This document shows, piece by piece, positions 26,434 through 35,620 of a stretch of DNA of 64,000 nt. The notes beneath the pieces were generated by a model that worked only from the letters and a program-made list of their open reading frames with translations, had not been told where the DNA came from and did not search any database. A program made the translations under genes and the position numbers. Within the stretch, counting starts at the first letter, position 1, and each line of letters opens with the position of its first letter. The stretch covers positions 744,001 to 808,000 of the forward strand of contig NZ_WHNY01000075.1 of the NCBI RefSeq assembly GCF_013141695.1. Reading direction: 5' to 3'. This DNA comes from Paenibacillus plantarum (GTDB lineage Bacteria > Bacillota > Bacilli > Paenibacillales > NBRC-103111).

Positions 26434-27357
26434 ATGGACACTAGATTCACATATGATGACGACTATTTGGAGCTTTTTGATACCTGGATGAAGGATCAAG
26501 GGTTCACGAAACGAACACAACAAGCGTACTTGGGGGATGTTCGTTTATTTCTCGCGACCCTAGGAGAGAAAGAGTTGTCTACGATTGAAGCGATTGATAT
26601 CATGCGCTTTTTGACGAAGATGCGCCAAGGTGGGGCAGGAGATGCCGCGAGGAATCGCTACCTCTCATCGATCCGAACATTTTTCTCAGCACTCATCGAA
26701 TTGCAGATGGTGAAGTACAATCCTTCTATCGTAGTCAAGAAATCGAAGGTAGAGAAGAATTCAGTTCCGACCTTTCTGAGTGAGGAGCTACTTTCTGTTT
26801 TTCTACAATCGATCGAAGGGAAATACCAGATTCGCAATGTAGCGATGTTCCTCTTGATGAGCTATGCGGGACTTCGCGTCAGTGAATTGAATCGGATGAA
26901 CGTTTCGGATTTTAATCGCGGCACGAATTCATTGATGGTCTTAGGGAAAGGGCGCAAGTGGCGTGTGATCCCGCTTCCCAGTGAAATCGTACAGGTGCTT
27001 GAGCGCGCGCTAGTTGAGCGACTGGAAGCGAGGAGTGGGAGCGAGCAGCCGTTCTTTGTATCCCAATTCGGTCGGCGTATTAGCATACGAATGATTCAAT
27101 CGATTGCTGAGAAGCAATTTGAGCAATTAAAAGGGCAATATATGGAGCTGCAAGGGAAATCATTCTCTAGCCATAAGCTAAGGCACACATTTGCAACGAT
27201 GCAAGTGTTAGCTGGCACGGATATCCGAACGCTGCAAGAGTTGCTTGGACATGCCAGTATTCAAACGACGCAAATATACACACACGTGGGGGATAAACAA
27301 AAGCAGGAAGCCATGAATCGTGTATCCGCATTTATTCCAGTAGGTATGGGAATCTGA
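26434..27357 (+). CDS. XerC/XerD-like tyrosine recombinase
   Basis: 307 residues, the typical Xer size. The catalytic residues are visible: SYAGLRVSELN (Arg I), GKGRKWRVIPL (Lys), SSHKLRHTFAT (His-x-x-Arg), LGHASIQTTQIYTHV (His and nucleophile Tyr). The N-terminal domain begins DYLELFDTWMKDQGFTKRTQ. A second Xer-like enzyme 6 kb from the XerS-type gene is notable, since XerS species often need no partner. No mobile element genes surround it. It may be a housekeeping Xer paralogue or a remnant of an integrated element. Confidence 0.88.
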   Translation: MDTRFTYDDDYLELFDTWMKDQGFTKRTQQAYLGDVRLFLATLGEKELSTIEAIDIMRFLTKMRQGGAGDAARNRYLSSIRTFFSALIELQMVKYNPSIVVKKSKVEKNSVPTFLSEELLSVFLQSIEGKYQIRNVAMFLLMSYAGLRVSELNRMNVSDFNRGTNSLMVLGKGRKWRVIPLPSEIVQVLERALVERLEARSGSEQPFFVSQFGRRISIRMIQSIAEKQFEQLKGQYMELQGKSFSSHKLRHTFATMQVLAGTDIRTLQELLGHASIQTTQIYTHVGDKQKQEAMNRVSAFIPVGMGI

Positions 27358-27448
27358 GGGGGATTGTCATAATTCGCTAATTCGGAGCATAAAAGGGATT
27401 GAGGGGAAGTTCCTTTTTCACACAATGTCATTGGTAGGAGGTATAGCG

Positions 27449-28372
27449 ATGGCAATACGCCCACCCATCTTACAAAGTGGAGATACCATTGGCATTGTTA
27501 CTTTAGGAAGCCCACTTGATGCGAGCACGATTGATGCTAGAATAGGGACGCTCGGAGACATGGGTTTTAATGTTGTCGTAGGCAAATACGCATACGCGTA
27601 TGGAGGGATCGTTGCAGCGACAGCAGAACAGCGAGCAGAAGACCTGATGAGTATGTTTGTCAATCCGAAGGTAAAAATGATTCTCCCCTCTCGAGGTGGT
27701 ACGGGGGTTAAGGATATTTTGCCGCTTCTTGATTATCCTCTCATTAATAGTCACCCGAAAATCGTAACGGGATACAGTGATATTACGATTTTATTAAATA
27801 TTTTATTTCAATTTGCCAATCTCATTACGTTTCAAAGCCTGTTGTTAATTGATTTTAACTCCAATACACCAGCCTATAATTTCGATCAATTCTATGCGGC
27901 GACTTCCACGCTTGTAAGCCCTAGAGTTATTCAAAATCCACCTAGTATGCCGTTGAATGGCCTAGTAAAGGGTACGGTGAGAGGGCGAATTGTTGGTGGG
28001 AATCTCACCTCATTCGTTGGGACACTCGGGACACCTTTCGAAGTAGATACTGTTGGTAAAATAATCGTCATTGAAGAGACACATGAACCGACGAATGCGA
28101 TATATCGCTATTTGACACAATTAATTTTGGCGGGGAAATTTCGAGATTGCGTGGGGATTGTGATGGGACAATGCACGAATTGTACCACTTCCTATGCAAC
28201 TTCCTATAATGATTTAATTGCGGGGATCATCGTGCCTTTAGGAAAACCACTTTTGACTAACTTTAGTACGGCTCATGGCTTATACAAAGCGGCTATTCCC
28301 ATTGGGGCAATGGCTGAACTCGATACGTATGCGAATAAACTGACTGTTTTAGAACCAACTGTTACGGGATAG
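27449..28372 (+). CDS. S66-family peptidase (LD-carboxypeptidase/MccF-like)
   Basis: 307 residues from ATG 27449 (TAGGAGG nine bases upstream). An earlier ATG at 27425 lacks a site. The S66 serine peptidase triad can be traced: Ser in VTGYSDITIL, Glu in IVIEETHEPT and His in FSTAHGLYKA. The N-terminal SGDTIGIVTLGSPLD is also family-typical. The family includes LdcA, which recycles murein tetrapeptides in the cytosol, and MccF, which cleaves microcin C. There is no signal peptide, so it is cytosolic. Confidence 0.88.
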   Translation: MAIRPPILQSGDTIGIVTLGSPLDASTIDARIGTLGDMGFNVVVGKYAYAYGGIVAATAEQRAEDLMSMFVNPKVKMILPSRGGTGVKDILPLLDYPLINSHPKIVTGYSDITILLNILFQFANLITFQSLLLIDFNSNTPAYNFDQFYAATSTLVSPRVIQNPPSMPLNGLVKGTVRGRIVGGNLTSFVGTLGTPFEVDTVGKIIVIEETHEPTNAIYRYLTQLILAGKFRDCVGIVMGQCTNCTTSYATSYNDLIAGIIVPLGKPLLTNFSTAHGLYKAAIPIGAMAELDTYANKLTVLEPTVTG

Positions 28373-28427
28373 TGCGTCGTAAATGTGTGGAGTGGCGTTG
28401 AGAAGGGGGAAAGTTTAGAAGTAAGTA

Positions 28428-28618
28428 AATAGATGGATTTTCTGTAGTTAAATCTTCTGATATTCTGAACAAATGCAGAATAAATGGATAACCTCCAGTT
28501 AATTTTAACCATTTTATCCGATGTGAACAAAAGTGGAGGAATTAACTACGTATTTTCCAGTTAAATCGAGTTTTCGAGGAAGTTCCTCATAAATAGCTGT
28601 ACATTTTCCAGTTAATAT
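28428..28618. repeat. Four-core intergenic element, copy 1
   Basis: Four related 25-28 bp cores centred at about 28440, 28493, 28553 and 28604. The first two read in one direction (AnnTGGATTTTCTGTAGTTAA-like) and the last two in the opposite direction (TAACTACGTATTTTCCAGTT-like). Centre spacings are 53, 60 and 51 bp. The same layout is found at 45744-45935 and 49992-50181. There is no coding potential. Confidence 0.8.
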
Positions 28619-28630
28619 AAGTATGTATAA

Positions 28631-28671
28631 AACCAGTTAACAATCCGATGTTGCGGCTGTTAACTGGTTTT
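28631..28671. terminator. Bidirectional terminator between convergent genes
   Basis: Stem AACCAGTTAAC/GTTAACTGGTT with flanking A and T runs on both sides and a 17-nt loop. The stem uses the same CCAGTTAA word as the repeat cores just upstream. Confidence 0.8.
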
Positions 28672-28743
28672 TGGAATTGCTCCAAATCGCACCAATTGTA
28701 GTTTTGGCTCAACAAAGGACTGCGATAGAAGCTTCGTTCGTAG

Positions 28744-29370
28744 TTAGTTAATCAAACGACGTGCTCCCCAATAATGCTCATCATAATAGGGCGTACCAAA
28801 CAAAGTACTGACTTTCACTTCTCGTGTTCCCATTGTTCCTGCTTGAAGAATTTGATTATTGCCTAGATAGATAGCGACATGGGAAACACCAGTTGTATAG
28901 GTTCCTTGTAGAAAAACTAAATCTCCTTTTCGAAGGTTGCTTTTCTCCACAGGTGTTCCTAATTGACTTTGTAAAGCCGCAGAATGAAGTAAATTAAATC
29001 CTTGCTGATTAAACGCATATTGTACAAAACCCGAACAATCAAAGGCTACATAAGGTGTGCTGCCGCCAAAAACATAAGGTACACCAAGCTGCTTCATCCC
29101 AATTGCGATGATTGCATCAGCTTTGACTTCCCAACTAGCTTTGGGAGTCGCTTTCGAAGGAATTGAAATGTTAACGCCTTCATAAATGTTATCTGCATTC
29201 ACATTTGGATTACTTGCGATAAGATCGGATAGGGGCACATTAAACTTCTGTGAAATGGACCAGAAGGTGTCGGAATCCGTAGCTATGTACGAATTGGAGG
29301 GCGCGGCATTCGCCATTCCACTGAACATGAGACTCGTAGCAACAACTGTTGTAAGAATGATCTTTTTCAT
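28744..29370 (-). CDS. Secreted LysM-NlpC/P60 endopeptidase
   Basis: 208 residues. Signal peptide (MKKIILTTVVATSLMFSGMANA), then one LysM domain (YIATDSDTFWSISQKFNVPL and LIASNPNVNADNIYEGVNISI) and an NlpC/P60 domain with nucleophile Cys in FDCSGFVQYAF and His in SHVAIYLG. Similar to LytE/LytF/CwlS-type DL-endopeptidases but with a single LysM, so it is a short peptidoglycan hydrolase. AGGAGGAAG precedes the start. A different architecture from the SH3b enzyme at 13763. Confidence 0.92.
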   Translation of the reverse strand: MKKIILTTVVATSLMFSGMANAAPSNSYIATDSDTFWSISQKFNVPLSDLIASNPNVNADNIYEGVNISIPSKATPKASWEVKADAIIAIGMKQLGVPYVFGGSTPYVAFDCSGFVQYAFNQQGFNLLHSAALQSQLGTPVEKSNLRKGDLVFLQGTYTTGVSHVAIYLGNNQILQAGTMGTREVKVSTLFGTPYYDEHYWGARRLIN

Positions 29371-29472
29371 AGTCTTCCTCCTAGATGTCGAATGTGTTTA
29401 CTTAGACATTCTATCAAATTGAAGAAATAGAGAATATGAACAATATATGGATATAAAGGTTGGGTTGATAAT

Positions 29473-29502
29473 TTGTTTACAGAACATTAGTTATGTAAAC
29501 AA
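29473..29502. promoter_or_regulatory. Inverted-repeat operator candidate
   Basis: Perfect 9-bp arms TTGTTTACA and TGTAAACAA separated by 12 bp, in the 330-bp region between the divergent LysM-NlpC gene and the ABC ATPase gene. A -10-like TATAAT occurs at 29626-29631 on the plus strand. The rest of the gap shows nothing else. Confidence 0.5.
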
Positions 29503-29700
29503 AAGACAACTATGTAACTAACCCACCAACCCCTGGTCCAGAAATTAACGAATGAGTTTACACTATGTCAAATAAACATGCTAATTTAGGAACAGAATGT
29601 ATAATGAAAATGATGAAATTCAAGATATAATATAACATATAGAGTTATTAATACTCACAGATAGATAACGCGATGATCAGCAGATAGAAGGAGGAACCCG

Positions 29701-30504
29701 GTGAATTCAGACTTTTCCCGTCAGAAAGTGGAAATTTCGTTGGATGACGTCGGTATGGTGTTCGGAAAAAAAGGGAGGCAAGTGACCGTCCTTCAGAACA
29801 TTACCTTCGATGTTGAACAGAATGAATTCGTCACGTTATTAGGACCTTCAGTTTGTGGCAAATCAACGTTGCTTCGACTTATGGCTGATCTCTTACAGCC
29901 CTCCAGTGGGCAGATTACGATTCAGAAGGAACACCCTAAGGAAGTACGGCTGCGCCGTAAATTTGGTATCATTTTTCGCACACCTAACTTATTTGAGTGG
30001 CGGACTGTACGAGAGAATATCGAGCTGCCGCTTGAAGTTCACGAACAGTCAAGACATACGTACCAAGATCGGGTAGACCACTTACTCGAAACAGTCAGTT
30101 TAACTAAATTTAAGGATTATTACCCCTGGCAGCTCAGTGTTGGTATGCAAATTAGAGTCGCTATAGCCCGTGCGTTATCCCTCGATCCTCCCATACTATT
30201 CATGGATGAACCCTTCTCAACCTTAGATGAATATACGAAAGATAAATTACAACTCGACTTACTGGAAATGAAGAAGAAAATGAACAAAACCATCGTTTTT
30301 GTCACTCGAAGTACAACCGAAGCCGTATTCCTCTCGAATCGAATTATCGTCTTATCCGCAAATCCAGGTCGTGTGCATGCGATTCACCAGGTCCCCTTAG
30401 GTAATGATCGCACTTTGCAAACGCGTGAATCTCCACTTTTTCAGGAAATAACCGCTGCAATTCGAAAGTCTGTTAACGAGGGAAGTGAATCCTCTGAAGC
30501 GTAA
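29701..30504 (+). CDS. NitT/TauT-type ABC ATPase with degenerate motifs
   Basis: 267 residues, start GTG behind AAGGAGGAA. It aligns with SsuB/TauB/ThiZ-type importers along its length. Walker B (ILFMDEPF, 165-172) is intact. Other catalytic positions deviate: Walker A reads GPSVCGKST (usual GPSGCGKST), the Q-loop Gln is Arg93 (IFRTPN), the signature is LSVGM (145-149) instead of LSGGM, and the H-switch His is Arg203 (VTRSTTEAVF). Hydrolysis should be impaired. No permease or binding protein gene is adjacent. Related pyrimidine clusters commonly start with a complete importer. It is therefore either a decaying leftover or a recruited nucleotide-binding protein. Confidence 0.85.
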   Translation: MNSDFSRQKVEISLDDVGMVFGKKGRQVTVLQNITFDVEQNEFVTLLGPSVCGKSTLLRLMADLLQPSSGQITIQKEHPKEVRLRRKFGIIFRTPNLFEWRTVRENIELPLEVHEQSRHTYQDRVDHLLETVSLTKFKDYYPWQLSVGMQIRVAIARALSLDPPILFMDEPFSTLDEYTKDKLQLDLLEMKKKMNKTIVFVTRSTTEAVFLSNRIIVLSANPGRVHAIHQVPLGNDRTLQTRESPLFQEITAAIRKSVNEGSESSEA

Positions 30505-30669
30505 CTTTTAAACAAGGCTAAGGTTATCTTTCTTTTTACCTCCAATTTATTACACAGCCAAAACCAAATCTACCAATTGAAAAATAACAACTTAAGCTAG
30601 GGATGACATCCTCTTTTTGATCATAGAAATAGTGTATGAATGAATGGACAAGAGATGGAGGGACTGCTT

Positions 30670-32043
30670 ATGAGTGCTCAGGATGGCGTAGATCCATTGG
30701 TTAAAGAGGAACTGCTAGAGAAGGATCGCAAATATGTTTGGCATCATATGTCTGCCCATAATGAGAATCCCATGATCATCGCTTCGGGCGAGGGAAGTTG
30801 GGTGACAGATATTGATGGCAATCGTTATTTAGACGGTATGTCAGGGTTATGGTGCGTGAATGTCGGTCATGGAAGGCGGGAAATTGCTGAAGCAGCCGCT
30901 GATCAAATGATGAAAATTGCTTATGCGACACTAGTTCAATCCCATATACCAGCTATTGAGTTAGCGGCGAAATTAAATGAATGGCTTGAAGGGGAGTACC
31001 GTATTTTTTACTCCAATTCAGGATCAGACGCGAATGAAGTCGCGTTCAAAATCGCCCGTCAATATCACCATCAAAATGGAAAACCGAGTAAACATAAGTT
31101 CATTTCGCGTCATCGCGCGTATCATGGAAATTCCATGGGAGCACTAGGAGCCACGGGTCAAGCGCAACGTAAGTTAAAATATGAACCGCTTGGGGTGGGC
31201 TTCCAGCACGTGCCCCCGCCTTATTGTTATCGGTGCCCTTTTGGGCAGACGAAAGAGACTTGCTCCTTACAATGTGCCAAAGCGATCGAGAATGCCATCG
31301 TGTGGGAAGGAGCCGATTCCGTTGCTGGTGTGATCATGGAGCCTGTTATTACTGGCGGGGGAATGCTTGTTCCTCATGACGGTTATTTACCGGCGGTTAG
31401 AAGCATTTGTGATAAATATGATGTGCTGCTGATCGTAGATGAAGTCATTTGCGGTTTTGGGCGATCGGGCAAGCCCTTCGGACATCAGAATTATGGGGTA
31501 AGACCCGACATCATCACGATGGCCAAAGGGTTAACAAGCGCCTATTCACCTCTATCAGCCACCGCTGTATCAGCTGAATTATACGATTCTTTCAAAGAGA
31601 AAGAAGCGACTAGCCATTTTAGACATGTTAATACGTTTGGTGGAAATCCTGTTTCTTGTAAAGTGGCCTTAGCGAATCTCGCCATTATTGAACGTGAGGG
31701 GCTTGTTGAACGATCTGCTGAGATTGGGCAAGCATTCAGAGTTCGTTTAGAACCATTGAATGAACATCCTCATGTAGGAGAAATTCGTATTTTTGGATCG
31801 GCCATGGGCATTGAATTGGTAGAGGATCGTAAATCGATGATTCCCGCTTCGGTAGAACGGGTAACTCATCTTATTCTAGCCTGTAAAAGCAAGGGGCTGC
31901 TCGTCGGTAAGAATGGGGATACCGTTCCTGGCTATGCCAATATCCTTACACTCAGTCCCCCGTTATCCTCTACAGATGAAGATGTAAATTTCATAATCGA
32001 AACCTTACTCAGTGTGTTTGGTAACGAGCAAGAGAAAGGATGA
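30670..32043 (+). CDS. Class III aminotransferase (beta-alanine/beta-aminoisobutyrate type)
   Basis: 457 residues from ATG 30670 (GGAGGGA seven bases upstream). The PLP-dependent class III fold is shown by FYSNSGSDANEVAFKIAR, IVDEVICGFGR and the Schiff-base Lys in TMAKGLTSAY. A CYRCPF...CSLQC cysteine cluster near residues 187-203 is a known oddity of one Bacillales subgroup. Inside a pyrimidine-degradation cluster the expected reaction is transfer of the amino group of beta-alanine or 3-aminoisobutyrate to pyruvate or 2-oxoglutarate, giving (methyl)malonate semialdehyde for MmsA. The next gene starts seven bases after its stop. Confidence 0.9.
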   Translation: MSAQDGVDPLVKEELLEKDRKYVWHHMSAHNENPMIIASGEGSWVTDIDGNRYLDGMSGLWCVNVGHGRREIAEAAADQMMKIAYATLVQSHIPAIELAAKLNEWLEGEYRIFYSNSGSDANEVAFKIARQYHHQNGKPSKHKFISRHRAYHGNSMGALGATGQAQRKLKYEPLGVGFQHVPPPYCYRCPFGQTKETCSLQCAKAIENAIVWEGADSVAGVIMEPVITGGGMLVPHDGYLPAVRSICDKYDVLLIVDEVICGFGRSGKPFGHQNYGVRPDIITMAKGLTSAYSPLSATAVSAELYDSFKEKEATSHFRHVNTFGGNPVSCKVALANLAIIEREGLVERSAEIGQAFRVRLEPLNEHPHVGEIRIFGSAMGIELVEDRKSMIPASVERVTHLILACKSKGLLVGKNGDTVPGYANILTLSPPLSSTDEDVNFIIETLLSVFGNEQEKG

Positions 32044-32049
32044 TCGGAC

Positions 32050-33321
32050 TTGTCGACAATGCCACTTATCCAAATCAACGCAGAACGTCTTGGACAGCAT
32101 ATTCATGATCTGGCGCAAATTGGGAAAATCGGCGAAACAGGCGTTTGCAGACTTGCTCTCTCGAAGGAAGATCGTGCAGGTGTGGAACTTGTGAAATCCT
32201 GGATGGAAGAGGCCGGGATGGAGGCATATATCGACCCTTTCGCTAACCTGATTGGCGTTTGGCGCGGGAGTGATTCGGGGACTCCTGTCCTCATGCTCGG
32301 ATCTCATGTGGATTCACAGCCGTATGGGGGGCGATTTGATGGGGCGATCGGTGTGCTTGGCGCGATTGAAGCTGTGCAAACGATGGTGGAACAAGGTGTA
32401 ACACCCGCTTGCAATGTTGAAGTGGTTGCTTTCTGTGATGAAGAAGGCAGTCGCTTCAATAAAGGTCTATTTGGCGTTAGGGGCATGACCGGTAAACTCG
32501 AAGCGGATGAGTTGGAGCGTACGGACAAAAACGGCGTTACCCGCCGAGAAGCACTGTTGGAATTCGGATGCGATCCTGCTGATTTCGAAGGCTATACGTT
32601 CCAAGAGGGCCGGATTGGTGCTTTTCTGGAGCTGCATATCGAACAAGGTCCTGTCTTGGAATCGCTCGATGAGCCGATTGGTATCGTGAGCGGAATCTCT
32701 GGTCCATTATGGCTCACAGTAGAAATGACAGGATTCGCGGGTCATGCCGGCTCCGTGCCAATGTCGATGCGGCATGATGCTCTGCTAGGCAGTGCCAAGA
32801 TCATCGTTGCACTTAACGAACTTGTTTGTCGTGAACCAAGCGCCCCAACGGTTGGTACCGTCGGCTCACTCAGGGTATTTCCTGATTCTCGCAACATCAT
32901 CCCAGAAAAGGTCAGCTTTACGATTGATTTACGCGACATCGACATCTGTCGGCGAAATGCGCTTGAAGCTGAGCTCCTTAGTGTTATTAAGAATGTAGCT
33001 TGCGAACATGGGCTCACCTATACAATTCGAGAAGATACGAATAGCGATCCTCGCTATTGTGCGAATTGGATCAAAGATGCGCTGCACAAAGAAGCAGGCA
33101 TGATGGGCATGAAACCGCCTGAGCTCATGAGCGGGCCATTCCATGATTCGCTAACCATGTCCTACGTGTGCGATTACGGCATGATTTTCGTGCGCTGCCT
33201 AGAGGGCATTAGCCACAATCCGAAGGAATATGCTAGCCCAGAGGATATTACTTTGGGGACGGAGCTATTATTCCGAACCGCTCGCCAGATTGTTGTAGAC
33301 AAAGGGGGCTTCCAAACATGA
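32050..33321 (+). CDS. M20-family carbamoylase (HyuC/allantoate amidohydrolase type)
   Basis: 423 residues from TTG 32050, with AAAGGA eight bases upstream. ATG 32059 is an alternative. Binuclear metal-site motifs are present: GSHVDSQPYGGRFDG, DEEGSRF, ELHIEQGP, then a dimerisation lid with GFAGHAGSVPM. Enzymes of this type hydrolyse N-carbamoyl amino acids, allantoate or ureidopropionate. The cluster context suggests N-carbamoyl-beta-alanine or an N-carbamoyl-amino acid. It partly duplicates the activity expected from the next gene. Its stop overlaps that gene by four bases (ATGA). Confidence 0.88.
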   Translation: MSTMPLIQINAERLGQHIHDLAQIGKIGETGVCRLALSKEDRAGVELVKSWMEEAGMEAYIDPFANLIGVWRGSDSGTPVLMLGSHVDSQPYGGRFDGAIGVLGAIEAVQTMVEQGVTPACNVEVVAFCDEEGSRFNKGLFGVRGMTGKLEADELERTDKNGVTRREALLEFGCDPADFEGYTFQEGRIGAFLELHIEQGPVLESLDEPIGIVSGISGPLWLTVEMTGFAGHAGSVPMSMRHDALLGSAKIIVALNELVCREPSAPTVGTVGSLRVFPDSRNIIPEKVSFTIDLRDIDICRRNALEAELLSVIKNVACEHGLTYTIREDTNSDPRYCANWIKDALHKEAGMMGMKPPELMSGPFHDSLTMSYVCDYGMIFVRCLEGISHNPKEYASPEDITLGTELLFRTARQIVVDKGGFQT

Positions 33322-34199
33322 GTATCGTCAGCATCGGTCTCATTCAAGCCTCACATGACGTGCATGGAGATGCACCGATCGCCGAACATAAAGAGCAGGC
33401 CATTCAGAAGCATCTTGGCTTAGTACGCAAGGCGGCTGCTCAGGGAGCGCAAATCGTGTGCTTACAGGAGATCTTCTACGGTCCCTACTTTTGCGCAGAG
33501 CAAACGACCAAATGGTACGATGCGGCTGAGGAAATCCCAAATGGACCGACGACAAAGCTTTTTCAAAGTGTAGCAAAGGAACTAGGTATCGTCATTATTC
33601 TCCCGATTTACGAGAGGGAGGGAATTGCCTCTTATTACAATACTGCGGCAGTCATTGATGCGGATGGGGCTTATCTAGGGAAGTACCGGAAACATCATAT
33701 CCCTCACGTTGCGGCAGGAGGCGGGTCCTGCGGATTCTGGGAGAAGTATTATTTTAAGCCGGGCAATCTCGGATATCCTGTGTTTCATACCACTTTTGCA
33801 AAAGTCGGTGTATACATTTGCTATGATCGTCACTTTCCTGAAGGAGCAAGAGCTCTTGGACTTGGGGGTGCAGAGATCGTGTTTAACCCATCTGCTACCG
33901 TTGCAGGCACATCAGAGTATCTGTGGAAGCTTGAACAGCCCGCGCATGCGGTAGCCAATGGGTATTACGTAGCTGCAATTAATCGGGTTGGAACGGAAGC
34001 GCCGTGGAACATGGGTGAGTTTTATGGACAGTCGTACTTAGTGGATCCGCGGGGGTCCATCGTTACAATAGGCAGTCGGGATCAAGACGAAGTAATCATT
34101 GGGGAAATGGACAAATCGTTGATTCGTGAGGTTCGAAACGTGTGGCAGTTTTATCGAGACCGCAGGCCTGAAACGTATGATCAAATCACGCAACTTTGA
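33318..34199 (+). CDS. Nitrilase-superfamily beta-ureidopropionase
   Basis: 293 residues with the C-N hydrolase triad: Glu in CLQEIFYGPYF, Lys in LGKYRKHHIP and Cys in VYICYDRHFPEG. The closing EFYGQSYLVDPRG and IREVRNVWQFYRDRRPETY fit beta-ureidopropionases and N-carbamoylputrescine amidases. A Gly/Ala-rich stretch (HVAAGGGSCGFWEKYYF) after the catalytic Lys looks longer than I expect for the family. In this cluster it should release CO2 and NH3 from N-carbamoyl-beta-alanine. The ATG overlaps the M20 gene stop. Confidence 0.9.
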   Translation: MSIVSIGLIQASHDVHGDAPIAEHKEQAIQKHLGLVRKAAAQGAQIVCLQEIFYGPYFCAEQTTKWYDAAEEIPNGPTTKLFQSVAKELGIVIILPIYEREGIASYYNTAAVIDADGAYLGKYRKHHIPHVAAGGGSCGFWEKYYFKPGNLGYPVFHTTFAKVGVYICYDRHFPEGARALGLGGAEIVFNPSATVAGTSEYLWKLEQPAHAVANGYYVAAINRVGTEAPWNMGEFYGQSYLVDPRGSIVTIGSRDQDEVIIGEMDKSLIREVRNVWQFYRDRRPETYDQITQL

Positions 34200-34219
34200 A
34201 TGAGGGAGGAGGAGCGAAG

Positions 34220-35587
34220 ATGGGTACGACATTTATTTCGCTGACGGAGTTGAAGCGTAATTTTGCGGAAGTGAAGGCAGGCATGAAGCCCAAAGAGGCG
34301 ATCGAAGAATCCAACCGCTGCTTATTCTGTTATGACGCTCCTTGCACACACGCCTGTCCGACAGGCATTGATATTCCTTCCTTTATTAAAAAGATTGCCT
34401 CCGGCAATCTAAAAGGCTCCGCCAGGACGATTATGGATGCCAATCCAGTTGGCGCTTCCTGTTCGAGAGTATGTCCCACAGAGGAATTATGCGAAGGGGC
34501 TTGTGTTCTCAATCATTCGTCCAAGCCTATCCTGATTGGTCAGTTGCAGCGGTATGCAACCGACTGGGCCATTAAGAATGAACAGATTTTATTTAAAGCA
34601 GGGACAAGTAACGGTAAAACAGTTGCAATCGTGGGCAGCGGACCTGCGGGACTTGCGGCAGCTCGTGAGCTAGCACGCTTCGGTTTTAAAGTCACCGTGT
34701 TCGAAGCCAAGGAGCAAGCTGGCGGCTTGGATACGTATGGCATCGTATCGTTCCGGCTGCCGCAGGAAATCTCGCTTTGGGAGGTCGAGCAAGTCAGGCA
34801 GCTTGGTGTGGAGTTTCGGATGAACACGCGTGTCGGAGTGGATGTGAGTGCTGCTGAATTGCTAAGTGATTACGATGCAGTGGTACTCGCGGTTGGGATG
34901 TCTAAAGTACCCCTGCTAGGCATCGATGGAGAAGAACTGACCGGTGTCTATGATGCCATTGATTTCGTAGAGTCGACGAAAACGGCCCCAGATCTCGATG
35001 AGTCTTTCATTGGGAAGCGGATTGCGGTGATTGGTGCTGGGAATACCGCCATAGATGCAGCAACGTGCTCAGTCCGGCTTGGGGCAGACAACGTGCAAAT
35101 CGTGTACAGACGAACACAAGAAGAAATGACAGCGTATGATTTCGAATATGAGTTTGCGAAGCTTGATGGCGTCGCCTTTCAGTGGTTAACGGCGCCGAAA
35201 CGGATCCTCGGTGATGCGCAGGGGAACGTCATTGGCATCGAGTGTGTACGGATGGAGCTTCTTGAGACAGATGGAGGGCGTAAACGACCAGTCCCCCTTG
35301 CAGATTCTGAATTTGTCATCGACGTGGACGCGGTGATCAAGGCGATCGGTCAGACGAAACATATCTCGCTGATCGAGCAGTTCGGACTCGCTCATTCACG
35401 AGGCACCGTGACATTGGTAGACACAGCTGCAGGCATGACATCGAATCCGAAGGTGTTCGCAGCTGGTGATGTTATTTTCGGAGATGGACAGGGTGAAGCC
35501 ATGGTCGTGTCGGCAGCACAACAAGGCAAATTAGTGGCTTACGCGATTTACAAGCAGTTGGTGAAGGAGCAAGAGGCATCAGCATAG
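34220..35587 (+). CDS. preT: Dihydropyrimidine dehydrogenase NAD(P)H-binding subunit
   Basis: About 455 residues from ATG 34220 (GGAGGAGG upstream). The frame also opens at 34196, overlapping the previous stop. The N-terminal domain binds two [4Fe-4S] clusters (CLFCYDAPCTHACPTGID and CSRVCPTEELCEGAC). It is followed by an FAD Rossmann fold (VGSGPAGLAAARELARF) and an NAD(P) fold (VIGAGNTAIDAATCSVRLG), the glutamate synthase small-subunit-like architecture of PreT. With PreA it reduces uracil or thymine to the 5,6-dihydro forms. PreA starts 33 bases downstream. Confidence 0.93.
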   Translation: MGTTFISLTELKRNFAEVKAGMKPKEAIEESNRCLFCYDAPCTHACPTGIDIPSFIKKIASGNLKGSARTIMDANPVGASCSRVCPTEELCEGACVLNHSSKPILIGQLQRYATDWAIKNEQILFKAGTSNGKTVAIVGSGPAGLAAARELARFGFKVTVFEAKEQAGGLDTYGIVSFRLPQEISLWEVEQVRQLGVEFRMNTRVGVDVSAAELLSDYDAVVLAVGMSKVPLLGIDGEELTGVYDAIDFVESTKTAPDLDESFIGKRIAVIGAGNTAIDAATCSVRLGADNVQIVYRRTQEEMTAYDFEYEFAKLDGVAFQWLTAPKRILGDAQGNVIGIECVRMELLETDGGRKRPVPLADSEFVIDVDAVIKAIGQTKHISLIEQFGLAHSRGTVTLVDTAAGMTSNPKVFAAGDVIFGDGQGEAMVVSAAQQGKLVAYAIYKQLVKEQEASA

Positions 35588-35620
35588 GTAGGGTTACTTC
35601 AGAATCAGGAGGGATTCAGC

